Positions 17,279 to 25,959 of a stretch of 64,000 nucleotides of DNA are shown piece after piece (within the stretch, counting starts at the first letter, position 1; each line of letters begins with the position of its first letter). Source of the stretch: Polaribacter filamentus (GTDB lineage Bacteria > Bacteroidota > Bacteroidia > Flavobacteriales > Flavobacteriaceae); assembly GCF_002943715.1 (NCBI RefSeq), contig NZ_MQUA01000013.1, positions 2,741,501 through 2,805,500 of the forward strand, read 5' to 3'. The translations under genes were made by a program, and so were the position numbers. Below the pieces are notes generated by a model. That model searched no databases and was not told the origin of the DNA. It saw only the letters and a program-made list of their open reading frames with translations.

Positions 17279-19654
17279 ATGAAACTTTTTACAACCAGTA
17301 TTTTTATTGTATTCTTCGGAATTTTAACGACCTTTTCTCAACACGCTATTTCAGGAAAAATTGTTGATGACCAAAACATATCTCTGCCATTCGCAAATAT
17401 TGTTTTGTATCAAATTGGCGAGGAAGCAAATCCAAAAGGAACTGTCTCTGATGATAAAGGAGAATTTAATTTTGATAAAATAGCAGCAGGGAACTATAAA
17501 ATTCAATTTTCGATGTTGGGTTTTAAAACTCAAAATATTGATGAATTCACATTAAATGAAAACAAAACGTATAACATCACTTTAAAAGAGGAAAGTCAAA
17601 CTTTAAATGAAATAGTTGTAAAAAGCAAACGACCAATTATTAGGCAAACTGCAGAAAAGCTAATCGTAGATTTAGAAAATTCAGAAATGATAAACACAAA
17701 CCTACAAGATGTTATGCGTAAAGTTCCTGGAGTTTTGGTTACAAATAACGGAATTTCAATTGCTGGAAATAGAGGCGTAAGAATCCTTATCAACGGAAAA
17801 ACTACAGAATATATGGATGTAGAAACACTTTTACGTGATTTTCCTGCAGATAATATATCAAAAATTGAAGTTGTAGAACAACCTGGTGCTGAATATGAAG
17901 CTTCTGGATCTGGAGCAATTATCAACATTATCTTAAAGAAAAACGTAAAATTAGGCACTCATGGAAGTGCAAATACTTGGGTTGGAGAAGACCAAGGTTT
18001 TGAGTGGGGTTCTGGGTTTTCAATTGCTAGTTATAAAAACAAACTAAATTGGCAAACAAGCATTGGGTATTCTCAGCCAACTTCTAGAGAAGATTTATTT
18101 TTGCTAAGAACTGTTGGTAATGAAACCTATGACCAAGTTACTAAAGAACCTTATGATCCTGATAATTTTAGAATTAGCGGCAGTATGGATTATTATTTAA
18201 ATGATAAAAATTCTATTGGAATTGGCGCAAGTTTAAACACAAGAAACTCTACCAGAATTGCCTCTAGTAAAACTGTTATTTCTGATGAAAACTCAGTAAA
18301 TACATTATTTTCTGAAAATAGTTTTAATAGACAAAGGAGCAATTATAGCATCAATCCTTATTACGAATACAAATCTGAAACTGATAGATTGTTAGTTGAT
18401 TTTACGTACATCGATTTTGTAAGTGACAACACCAACACACTATATGATGTTGCAGGAAGCACAATTCCTTTTACTGACAGAAAATATATACAAGATGGAA
18501 CATACAACATAAAAACCTATAGTTTAGATTATACAAAAACGTTTTCAGACAATCTTAAAATAAGTGCTGGCTCTCGTTTTGCAGATGTAGCAACAGACAA
18601 CGATTTAGAATCTCAAATTTTAAATAATACTGGAAATTTTAGAAAAATTGATAGTTTAAGTAGCCAGTTTTTAATTGATGAAACTATTTTTGCTGCATAT
18701 TCTAAAATAAATGCTACAGCTGGTAAATGGTCTTTTTCTGGAGGTTTGCGTTACGAAGATAGTGATACAGATGGCACATCAATATTTACGGAAAATGGCT
18801 CTTTGACTACAGAAGTTTTAAAAAGACCAATTCAAAAATTGTTTCCAAGTGCTTCTATCAGCAGAAAAATGACAGATGTTTTAGGCGCAAGTTTATCTTA
18901 TAGCTATAGAATTCAAAGACCTTCTTATAGTAGTTTAAATGCTTTTCAAACATTTTTAGATCCTTTTTCTGCAAGTCAAGGAAACCAAAGATTAACTCCT
19001 TCTTATACTAATAATTACCAATTTAATTTAACTTACGAAGGACAACCTTTTTTTACAATTGGGTATAGTAAAACTGATGATGTTATTTTCGATTTGATAA
19101 AACAAGACAATGAAACTGCGCAAATAAGGCAACAAGTTGTAAATGTAGAAAACAATGCCAATTGGAATTTTAGGTTGTTTGCACCTGTAAATTTTGTAGA
19201 TGGTTTAGATGGTTACACAGGTATTATTGTTACCAATACCGATTTTCAATCGTCATCTTTTGGCGTAGATTTAAATAAATGGAACTTAATTTGGTTTTTA
19301 CAAGCAAGCTACCAATTACCTTGGGATATTAATTTTGAAATTAGTGGAAATTATGGAACTGGTGCTTTAGAAGATCAAATTGAAGTAGATTGGTTTGCAG
19401 AGCTAGATTTTTCTTTCGGTAAAACTTTTTTAGACGATAAACTAAAAGCAAATCTTGGTTTTAATAAAATGCTAAATAGAGGTTTTGTAGGTACTATAGA
19501 TTATGGAAATGGAACAGCAGCAGTAGAGAGCAATGGTTCTAGACAAAATATTCAATTGCGTTTTACCTATAGTTTTGGCGATAAATTCGGAAAGAAAAAA
19601 TCTGGAAGAAAAACCAATAGAGATGAACAAGATAGAATAAATGATGATAGTTAA
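17279..19654 (+). CDS. TonB-dependent receptor-like outer membrane beta-barrel family protein
   Basis: A 791-residue outer membrane protein. It has a signal peptide (cleavage near TFSQ, about residue 21) and a CarboxypepD regulatory-like domain (ISGKIVDDQNISLPFANIVLY to NITLKEE, about 24-108). A plug domain follows (IRQTAEKLIVDLENSEMINT, MRKVPGVLVTNNGISIAGNRGVRILINGK, about 120-235), then a long C-terminal barrel. The C terminus is an unusual charged tail (GKKKSGRKTNRDEQDRINDDS) rather than a final aromatic strand. The OMP_b-brl_3 type of receptor is typically found beside LytS/LytT pairs, as here. The ligand is unknown. Confidence 0.85.
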   Translation: MKLFTTSIFIVFFGILTTFSQHAISGKIVDDQNISLPFANIVLYQIGEEANPKGTVSDDKGEFNFDKIAAGNYKIQFSMLGFKTQNIDEFTLNENKTYNITLKEESQTLNEIVVKSKRPIIRQTAEKLIVDLENSEMINTNLQDVMRKVPGVLVTNNGISIAGNRGVRILINGKTTEYMDVETLLRDFPADNISKIEVVEQPGAEYEASGSGAIINIILKKNVKLGTHGSANTWVGEDQGFEWGSGFSIASYKNKLNWQTSIGYSQPTSREDLFLLRTVGNETYDQVTKEPYDPDNFRISGSMDYYLNDKNSIGIGASLNTRNSTRIASSKTVISDENSVNTLFSENSFNRQRSNYSINPYYEYKSETDRLLVDFTYIDFVSDNTNTLYDVAGSTIPFTDRKYIQDGTYNIKTYSLDYTKTFSDNLKISAGSRFADVATDNDLESQILNNTGNFRKIDSLSSQFLIDETIFAAYSKINATAGKWSFSGGLRYEDSDTDGTSIFTENGSLTTEVLKRPIQKLFPSASISRKMTDVLGASLSYSYRIQRPSYSSLNAFQTFLDPFSASQGNQRLTPSYTNNYQFNLTYEGQPFFTIGYSKTDDVIFDLIKQDNETAQIRQQVVNVENNANWNFRLFAPVNFVDGLDGYTGIIVTNTDFQSSSFGVDLNKWNLIWFLQASYQLPWDINFEISGNYGTGALEDQIEVDWFAELDFSFGKTFLDDKLKANLGFNKMLNRGFVGTIDYGNGTAAVESNGSRQNIQLRFTYSFGDKFGKKKSGRKTNRDEQDRINDDS

Positions 19655-19702
19655 AGTTGGAAGTTAAAAAATGTAAAATAAATAATCTTTAAGTTTGTAA
19701 AA

Positions 19703-20260
19703 ATGATTTATAAAACACTTTTTATTATAGGGTTGATACTCCAAGTTGCTGCACAAATTCTATTGGCACAAGGAAATGAATTTGTCTATTCCTTAAAACC
19801 AATCGATTTTACACATTGGTTTATTTTAATTGGTGTTGTTTTTATGATTCCACAAGTGATAAATTTTCCTAACAAAATTTTTAGTTATGTTGGAACTCCA
19901 ATTGCATTAATTGGTATTGTTTGTTTAATTGGTATGTGTGTTTTAGATTTTATTTGGTGGAGCCAACCAACACAAGAAATTCGTCAAGAATTTGCGAATC
20001 AAATTGCTAAAGTGCCATCCATTTGGAAACCTTTTATTTCTTTTGGACCAAGTATCTTAAATTTTGGATTACTAATTTTGAGTTTTAACTTTTTAAAAAT
20101 AAATAAATTAGGTATTCTTATTATAATTTTAGCAACGCTTATTATTTATTTTGGAAGGTTTATTCCTCATAGATTAATTTATGGCTATGCTTTAACTGCT
20201 ATAGGATTTTCTATGTTATTTTATCAAAAAAAATTAAATTATGAACACAAAATTAAATAA
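19703..20260 (+). CDS. Hypothetical membrane protein upstream of a LytS-type kinase
   Basis: The 185-residue protein has about six predicted membrane helices (5-22, 37-53, 62-85, 110-128, 134-150 and 155-173). The loop around residues 90-110 (SQPTQEIRQEFANQIAKVPSIWK) is the only long polar segment. I recognise no family with confidence. Its last 20 bases overlap the start of the sensor kinase gene, so the two were translated as a unit, which suggests that this protein may have supported the kinase's sensing. It appears intact even though both downstream signalling genes are frameshifted. Confidence 0.7.
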   Translation: MIYKTLFIIGLILQVAAQILLAQGNEFVYSLKPIDFTHWFILIGVVFMIPQVINFPNKIFSYVGTPIALIGIVCLIGMCVLDFIWWSQPTQEIRQEFANQIAKVPSIWKPFISFGPSILNFGLLILSFNFLKINKLGILIIILATLIIYFGRFIPHRLIYGYALTAIGFSMLFYQKKLNYEHKIK

Positions 20261-21247
20261 ATCTGATTGGATAATTCTTGCCATCGTTTATGGAACAACT
20301 GTAATTTTAGGTTGTTACGATTACTATAAAGAAGATAATAAATTGATAGAGTATTTAGTTGATTTTCCAACAGATACCATTTTATCGATTGTAATTATTT
20401 TGGTTTTTATTCAAAAAATAGTCCCCAGTTTTTTGGTTGATAAAAAAACTACTTTCTGTTTTTTATTTCTAGCTTTATATTACTAACAGTTATAGGAACT
20501 TTAGATAATATTGTTGGGAGATATACTGCAGGTGCAAATTTAAGCTCAATTAAAAATATTGGCTCTTATTTAATTGGTGGCTTGTATAATGCTGTTGATA
20601 TGACTAGTTTTCCTTTGGGGATTTTATTAATTAAAAAATTCTACGAAAGTCAAACACAAATTATTGAAGCTGAAAAACAGCAAAAAGAAAACGAATTAAA
20701 ATTATTACGTTCACAAATAGATCCTCATTTTTTATTCAATAATTTAAATACGTTAGATAGTTTAATTGATAGCAATCCTAACAAAGCAAAAGAATATATT
20801 AATAGATTGTCCTTAATATATAGGTATTTAATCCAAACAAAAGACGCTGAAGTTATGGAACTTACTAGCGAAATTGAATTCGCAGAAAATTATATATTTC
20901 TGATGAAAACCAGATTTGGAGAAGATTATGAATTTGTCATCGAGAAAAATATTTCTTTAGTTGATAAATACATTCCAACAGGCGCTTTGCAAAGTTTGTT
21001 AGAAAATGTAGTAAAACACAATAAATCTGATGGAAAAAATGTAATAAAAACAGCTATTTTAATAAACGAAGGATGGTTAATTATTACCAACCCAAAAGCT
21101 ACATTAGCATCTAAAAACGAATCTTTTGGAACAGGTTTAGAAAACTTAAAAGCACGTTACAAATTACTTTCGGATGAAAAAATACAAGTACATAATATGG
21201 ACAAAAAGTTTGAAGTTTTTATTCCAATAATTGAATTGAGTAGTTAA
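20241..21247 (+). pseudogene. LytS-type sensor histidine kinase, frameshifted
   Basis: Two frames together encode one kinase of about 335 residues. The first (20241-20486 frame) gives two membrane helices, ending with FIQKIVPSFLVDKK. The second frame, open from 20444, continues with two more helices and then a coiled coil. After these come QIDPHFLFNNLNTL with the phospho-accepting His (His_kinase PF06580), a block with LSLIYRYLIQ, and the ATP-binding lid segment FGTGLENLKARYKLL. The join lies at the A7 run 20442-20448: one additional A would restore a single frame. No start codon precedes the second frame until TTG at 20582, which would lose the sensor. The gene is therefore inactivated, subject to slippage, or miscalled by one base. 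Its partner is the LytTR regulator at 21341. Confidence 0.75.
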
Positions 21248-21249
21248 GC

Positions 21250-21326
21250 GTCATTACGAATGTGGAACAATTGCAGCAATCTGTTTTTTTTTAAACTAAA
21301 CGATTGCTTCGTAAACTTGCAATGAC
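21250..21326. repeat. Degenerate long inverted repeat between kinase and regulator genes
   Basis: GTCATT at 21250-21255 and AATGAC at 21321-21326 form the ends. Inside them GCAATCTGTTTTTTTT faces ACGATTGC. The pattern GTCATTnCGAA...GCAATC / GATTGC...GCAATGAC matches a widely dispersed bacterial intergenic repeat in a decayed form. It fills the gap between the LytS-type and LytTR genes, and could act as a hairpin in their common transcript. Confidence 0.6.
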
Positions 21327-21340
21327 TTAAAAGAACAAAA

Positions 21341-22104
21341 ATGAAAATATTAATTTTAGAAGACGAAATTCCTGCATATCAAAAACTAACCAAGTGTTTA
21401 GATACTTTTTTTGATATAAAAATCTCACAAGACTGGGCACGCACTATTGTTGACGGTAAACAGTTACTTCAAGAAAATTCTTATGATTTTATTTTGTCTG
21501 ATATTCAACTCTTAGATGGTTTGTCTTTTGATTTATTCACTAAAATAGAAATTGATACGCCTATTATTTTTTGCTCTGCTCACGCTGAGTTTTTATTCCA
21601 AGCATTTAACACAAACGGAATAGCATACATTCTAAAACCCTATTCTCAAGACGATTTTAATAAGGCCATTTTAAAATATCAATCTTTATTTAATAAAGGT
21701 GATTATACTACTTTAAATACTTCAACCATTGATGCTTTAAAATCTGCATTACAAGAAGAATATACAACTTACAAAAAACGATTTGTGATTAAAAAAGCAT
21801 CAGGAATTCAGTTATTAAATGCTGTTGATATTACTTTAATTGCTGCCTCTGGAGATTTCTGCTTGGTAAATGATGCTATAGGAAAACGACATACAATTTC
21901 ACAAAATCTAGGAAGTATACATCAACAATTAAACCCTAAAAAGTTTTTAAAATCAATAGAAGTGAAATAATAAATATCGATTTTATCGAGAAAATAGAAA
22001 GTCATTTTAAAAATCGATTATTAATTTCTATCAAAAACTACAAAGAAAAAGTAATAACCAGTTCTAATACAACTTCAGATTTTAGAAAATGGTTGGATCA
22101 TTAA
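21341..22104 (+). pseudogene. LytTR-family response regulator, frameshifted in the DNA-binding domain
   Basis: The first frame (21341-21970) gives a receiver domain with acidic LEDE at 6-9, the phospho-acceptor Asp54 in SDIQLLDG, and KPYSQDDF. Most of a LytTR DNA-binding domain follows (KKRFVIKKASGIQLLNAVDITLIAASGDF). The frame then stops at SIEVK. Adding one T to the T5 run at 21944-21948 restores the natural continuation FFKINRSEIINIDFIEKI and a terminus at WLDH (stop 22102-22104), which is the normal family ending. Truncation removes the last strands and helix of the LytTR fold, so DNA binding is probably lost. Together with the frameshifted kinase, this implies that the whole pathway is off, or that both bases are miscalled. 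Confidence 0.75.
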
Positions 22105-22191
22105 AATTAAACATGTTTGTCATTATTGCGCAGTCAATAGTCTAAACTTACTTCTTATGATGGGTTCTTGCTAATGCGTTTGAAAACAAGT

Positions 22192-22264
22192 TTAGCCCAG
22201 ATTAAAAAGACATCCTTTTTTTGTTTTTCAAAAAAATATATAATGGAAAGCAGTAAAAAGCTTC
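22192..22264 (+). repeat. Flanked-hairpin intergenic repeat, copy 1
   Basis: The left flank is TTAGCCCAGATT (22192-22203) and the right flank GGAAAGCAGTAAAAAGCTTC (22245-22264). Between them TTTTTTTG (22216-22223) and CAAAAAAA (22229-22236) form a perfect stem around a T5 loop. A second copy with the same flanks and a different hairpin is at 52540-52617. The flanks resemble a dispersed element I believe is common in Flavobacteria. Function is unknown. It lies between the decayed LytTR gene and lepA. Confidence 0.6.
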
Positions 22265-22267
22265 AAA

Positions 22268-22301
22268 TAAAAAACCTCTCTGATTTCTCAAAAAAGGTTT
22301 C
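22268..22301 (-). terminator. Possible terminator downstream of lepA
   Basis: Read leftward, AAACCT pairs with AGGTTT and is followed by TTTT. It lies about 60 bases after the lepA stop. The loop is long (about 17 bases), so confidence is moderate. Confidence 0.45.
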
Positions 22302-22360
22302 TTTCTAATAGTATGTTTTTAAAGTTTTGGATCTTCCCTAAGCTTCTTACACTCTAAATT

Positions 22361-24157
22361 TTAATCATTCAACTTTAAAATCGCCATGAATGCTTCTTGC
22401 GGAATTTCTACATTCCCAACTTGACGCATTCTCTTCTTCCCTTTTTTCTGCTTTTCTAATAGTTTACGTTTACGAGAAATATCTCCTCCATAACATTTTG
22501 CAGTTACATCTTTACGCAACGCTTTCGTAGTTTCTCTTGCAATAATCTTAGCTCCAATTGCGGCCTGAATAGGAATATCAAACTGTTGTCTCGGAATTAA
22601 TTGCTTTAACTTATCTACAATTTTTTTACCAATTGTAAAGGCGTTATCGGCATGTAAAAGTGCAGAAAGTGCATCTACAGGTTGTGCATTTAATAAAATA
22701 TCTACTCTTACTAATTTCGATTCTCTCATACCAATTGGATGGTAATCAAAAGAAGCATATCCTTTAGAAACTGTTTTTAGACGATCGTAAAAATCAAATA
22801 CAATTTCTGCCAAAGGCATTTCAAAAGTAAGTTCAACTCTTTCTGTTGTTAAATACGTTTGATTTATAATTTGTCCACGTTTTTCGATACACAAATTCAT
22901 TACTTGACCAATAAAATCTGATTTTGTAATAATTGAAGCTTTTATAAATGGTTCTTCTACCCTATCTAATCTTGATGGATCTGGTAAATCTGTTGGATTA
23001 TTTAAAATAATAATTTCCTCCGGATTTTTCTTTGTATACGCGTGGTAAGAAACGTTTGGTACCGTTGTAATAACGGTCATGTTAAACTCACGTTCTAAAC
23101 GTTCTTGAATAATTTCCATGTGCAACATTCCTAAGAATCCACATCTAAATCCAAAGCCTAAAGCGGCAGAACTTTCTGGAACAAAAACCAAAGAAGCATC
23201 GTTTAATTGTAGTTTTTCCATCGAAAAACGTAATTCTTCAAAGTCTTCGGTGTCCACCGGATAAATACCCGCAAAAACCATTGGTTTCACATCTTCAAAA
23301 CCATCAATTCTCTCTGTAGTTGGGTTTAAAGCATCTGTGATTGTATCACCAACTTTTACTTCTTTTGCAGTTTTAATACCTGTAATTAAATAACCAACAT
23401 CACCAGTTTTTACCGATTTCTTTACAACCTGAGACAGCTTTAACGTTCCAACTTCATCCGCAAAATAATTTTTGCCGGTTGACATGAATTTAATTTGTTG
23501 TCCTTTTTTAATTTCTCCGTTTAAAACTCTAAAATAAGTTTCTATCCCTCTATAGGAATTGTAAACTGAATCAAAAATTAAAGCCTGCAATGGTCCATCT
23601 GGATTCCCTTTTGGAGCAGGAATTTTATTAATAATTGCTTCTAAAATATTTTCAACTCCAAAACCTGTTTTTCCACTCGCATGAATTACGTCTTCTGGAT
23701 TACACCCTAATAAATCGACAATATCGTCTGTAACTTCTTCAGGATTTGCTGATGGTAAATCTATTTTATTTAAAACCGGAATAATCTCTAAATCGTTCTC
23801 TAAAGCCAAATATAAATTAGAAATTGTCTGCGCTTGAATACTTTGCGCTGCATCCACAATTAATAAAGCACCTTCACAAGCGGCAATAGAACGCGAAACT
23901 TCGTAAGAAAAATCTACGTGACCTGGAGTGTCAATTAAGTTTAAAATATATTGTTCGCCATTGTGCGTATAATCCATTTGAATGGCATGCGATTTTATGG
24001 TGATACCACGTTCTCGCTCTAAATCCATACTATCTAGTAACTGTTCTTTTTTTTCACGATCAGTTACAGTGCCCGTAAAATCTAACAATCTATCTGCTAA
24101 CGTACTTTTACCATGATCAATATGCGCGATAATGCAAAAGTTTCTAATATTCTTCAT
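22361..24157 (-). CDS. lepA: Elongation factor 4 (LepA), ribosome back-translocase GTPase
   Basis: LepA/EF4 is a translational GTPase acting on stalled or initiating ribosomes. The 598-residue protein has the P-loop AHIDHGKS (11-18), the G2 region [14 protein letters not shown] (76-80) and NKID (130-133). EF-G-like domains II, III and V follow, and the LepA-specific C-terminal domain ends with the basic segment [25 protein letters not shown]. Length is canonical. It is leftward and probably monocistronic, with a good promoter upstream at 24186-24216. Confidence 0.97.
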   Translation of the reverse strand: MKNIRNFCIIAHIDHGKSTLADRLLDFTGTVTDREKKEQLLDSMDLERERGITIKSHAIQMDYTHNGEQYILNLIDTPGHVDFSYEVSRSIAACEGALLIVDAAQSIQAQTISNLYLALENDLEIIPVLNKIDLPSANPEEVTDDIVDLLGCNPEDVIHASGKTGFGVENILEAIINKIPAPKGNPDGPLQALIFDSVYNSYRGIETYFRVLNGEIKKGQQIKFMSTGKNYFADEVGTLKLSQVVKKSVKTGDVGYLITGIKTAKEVKVGDTITDALNPTTERIDGFEDVKPMVFAGIYPVDTEDFEELRFSMEKLQLNDASLVFVPESSAALGFGFRCGFLGMLHMEIIQERLEREFNMTVITTVPNVSYHAYTKKNPEEIIILNNPTDLPDPSRLDRVEEPFIKASIITKSDFIGQVMNLCIEKRGQIINQTYLTTERVELTFEMPLAEIVFDFYDRLKTVSKGYASFDYHPIGMRESKLVRVDILLNAQPVDALSALLHADNAFTIGKKIVDKLKQLIPRQQFDIPIQAAIGAKIIARETTKALRKDVTAKCYGGDISRKRKLLEKQKKGKKRMRQVGNVEIPQEAFMAILKLND

Positions 24158-24185
24158 TTGTTAAATTTGATTTCTAAAATGTCCG

Positions 24186-24216
24186 CAAATATAAGCTAAT
24201 TAAAAAGCAGAAGCAA
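24186..24216 (-). promoter_or_regulatory. Promoter of lepA
   Basis: On the minus strand a TATATTTG -7 box (24186-24193) is preceded, after 20 bases, by TTG (24214-24216). This matches the Bacteroidota promoter pattern TTTG-N19-21-TAnnTTTG except for the first T. The box lies 28 bases upstream of the ATG at 24157. Confidence 0.65.
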
Positions 24217-24377
24217 TAAAACATTTTTGCAAAATATTCAAATTTATAGAAGGGAAAAACAAGTCTATATTGCACAATTAATATTAAAATAATAGATTTA
24301 TAAACGAATGCCTTTTCCTTAAGAAATAAGCGAATATATGTTAAATAATCACTATTTTTAGTACTTAATTAAGCACC

Positions 24378-24968
24378 ATGAAAATGAAAGTTTTATTTAT
24401 AGTTTTAGGCCTAGTTGCTATCCTTTTCATCATATTTCAACTGTATTTTATGAACAGTCAAAAAAATATTGAAAAGTATCCTTATAAAGTGGTGAAAAAC
24501 TATAGTGATTTCGAAATTAGAATTTATGAAGCATCGCTTTTTACATCTGTAAAGCTTTCAAACAACACCTATAAAGAAACTTCCAGCAAAGGGTTTTCGA
24601 TTTTAGCAGGTTATATTTTTGGAGGAAATAACAAAAATGAAAAAATAGCCATGACATCCCCTGTAGCTATGACAATTGATGATGCAACCACAATGATGTT
24701 CTTAGTGCCAAAAAAATACACGAAAGAGACTTTACCTAAGCCAAACAATGGTGCTATCCAATTTACAGAAATGCCTGCCAAAAAAGTTGCTGCAATTACA
24801 TTTAATGGCTGGGCAAATGATGATAAAATAAAAGATTACAAAGAAAAATTGATGGCAGCTCTAGACAAGAACGGGATAAAATATACTGCCAATTTTTACT
24901 TTTTAGGATACAACGCACCCTTCGAATTGCTAAATAGAAAAAATGAAGTTATTGTGGAATTAGAGTAA
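24378..24968 (+). CDS. SOUL-family heme-binding protein
   Basis: A 196-residue protein with an N-terminal membrane anchor (residues 5-25). A SOUL/HBP domain follows: YKVVKNYSDFEIRIYEASLFTSV, a glycine-rich FSILAGYIFGGNNKNEKIAMTSPVAM segment, and a terminal YNAPFELLNRKNEVIVELE strand pair. The IAMTSPV block is the most conserved part of the family. SOUL proteins bind heme or other hydrophobic ligands; the cellular role here is unknown. The anchor suggests a periplasmic or membrane-associated location. It directly abuts the decayed EF-hand gene on the opposite strand. Confidence 0.88.
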   Translation: MKMKVLFIVLGLVAILFIIFQLYFMNSQKNIEKYPYKVVKNYSDFEIRIYEASLFTSVKLSNNTYKETSSKGFSILAGYIFGGNNKNEKIAMTSPVAMTIDDATTMMFLVPKKYTKETLPKPNNGAIQFTEMPAKKVAAITFNGWANDDKIKDYKEKLMAALDKNGIKYTANFYFLGYNAPFELLNRKNEVIVELE

Positions 24969-25244
24969 TTAGTAAACGCTATCCAATTCTGCTATAGCAA
25001 CTTTAAATTGGTCTTTATTATTGGTATCGTCTCCAGATTTATCCTAGCCTTTTATCATTTCGCCAGCAACAACTCCTCTTAAAAGCACGCTAAAACCGGC
25101 ATCTTTTAAGAGCGCTTTAATTTAGTCTCTGTTTAAACGACCATCTTTGTCTTTATTAAAATGAGTAAATGCTTCTTCTGGCGATTTAAATTTTTGATTG
25201 ATTAAAATATGAATGTCTTTTAAAATATTTTCTTTTGCACCCAT
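24969..25244 (-). pseudogene. EF-hand protein paralogue inactivated by two stop codons
   Basis: From ATG (25242-25244) to TAA (24969-24971) the minus strand reads as 91 codons plus stop. This is collinear with the intact 92-residue EF-hand protein encoded just upstream at 25325-25603. Examples of shared segments are ILKDIHILINQKFKSPEEAF and LLRGVVAGEMIK. There are in-frame stops at 25122-25124 (TAA) and 25044-25046 (TAG). The first falls exactly at position 12 of the first EF loop (NKDKDGRLNRD*), where Glu is expected, so a GAA to TAA change is likely. No frameshift is present. It is a tandem duplicate in early decay. Confidence 0.85.
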
Positions 25245-25324
25245 TTTATTAATCTTTAAGTTCCTATCACTTAATCAAGTTGATTAAAAATTACAGAGAA
25301 TAATACATTTAAAAAGGGTGTTAT

Positions 25325-25603
25325 TTACTTTTTTATTCCTGATTCTTTAATTGCTTCTTGAAATTCTTCCCAACTTACGGTATTATCGTTATTCTGATCA
25401 AAACTTTTCATCATAAACTCAGCAACCAAACCTCTGATTATAACACTGACTTTGGCTTCTTTTAATAAATTTTTAAAATCAGCTTTCGATAATAAACCGT
25501 CTTTATCACTATCATAATACATGAAAGCTTGTTGCGGAGTTTCAAATTTGCTGCGCATTAAAACTTCTATATTCTCTAATATTTTTTCTTTAGTCCAAGC
25601 CAT
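25325..25603 (-). CDS. EF-hand domain protein
   Basis: A 92-residue soluble protein with two EF-hand loops: DSDKDGLLSKAD (residues about 30-41) and DQNNDNTVSWEE (about 69-80). The second matches the calcium-loop spacing D-x-N-x-D-x-x-x-x-x-x-E; the first ends in Asp rather than Glu. No signal peptide or membrane segment is visible, so it is probably cytoplasmic. The intact member of a tandem pair, its downstream copy is a pseudogene. Calcium binding is inferred from motif only. Confidence 0.8.
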   Translation of the reverse strand: MAWTKEKILENIEVLMRSKFETPQQAFMYYDSDKDGLLSKADFKNLLKEAKVSVIIRGLVAEFMMKSFDQNNDNTVSWEEFQEAIKESGIKK

Positions 25604-25707
25604 TTTAATCTTGCCACTCTGTTATAAATAGATTTGTATCACGTCCTCCTCCATTATTTCTGTTTGATGAAAATACCATTGACAAATATAATTTCTTTAA
25701 AGCGATT

Positions 25708-25953
25708 ATGGGTTTGTATGTAGGCTTTTCTATTCTTTGGATATTAGGTGTTTTTAAAAACCCTTACTTAAAAACAGCTATACCAACAAATATGATTTTT
25801 CTGTTAGGTTTAGGTTTTGGGCGGATAATAAGTTTTTGTATTGACAGAACTCCTACTTTCGGATATGAATTTGGCCCTTTTGAAGAATTATTTTTAGGAT
25901 GCTACGGAATTTGGGTTCTAACAAATAAAAACACTAATTTTGCACAAAAATAA
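25708..25953 (+). CDS. DUF4345-like small membrane protein, probably 5'-truncated
   Basis: An 81-residue protein with two or three membrane helices and the motif GLGFGRIISFCIDRTPT, which I recognise from the DUF4345 family (normally about 120-130 residues). Upstream in the same frame the reading continues back to 25609. It contains DENTIDKYNFFKAIMGLY, which looks like genuine family sequence, but has no start codon and no first membrane helix. The normal N terminus appears to be lost or degraded, next to the start of the EF-hand gene. Either translation begins at the ATG at 25708, or this is a remnant. Confidence 0.5.
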   Translation: MGLYVGFSILWILGVFKNPYLKTAIPTNMIFLLGLGFGRIISFCIDRTPTFGYEFGPFEELFLGCYGIWVLTNKNTNFAQK

Positions 25954-25959
25954 TTTACC

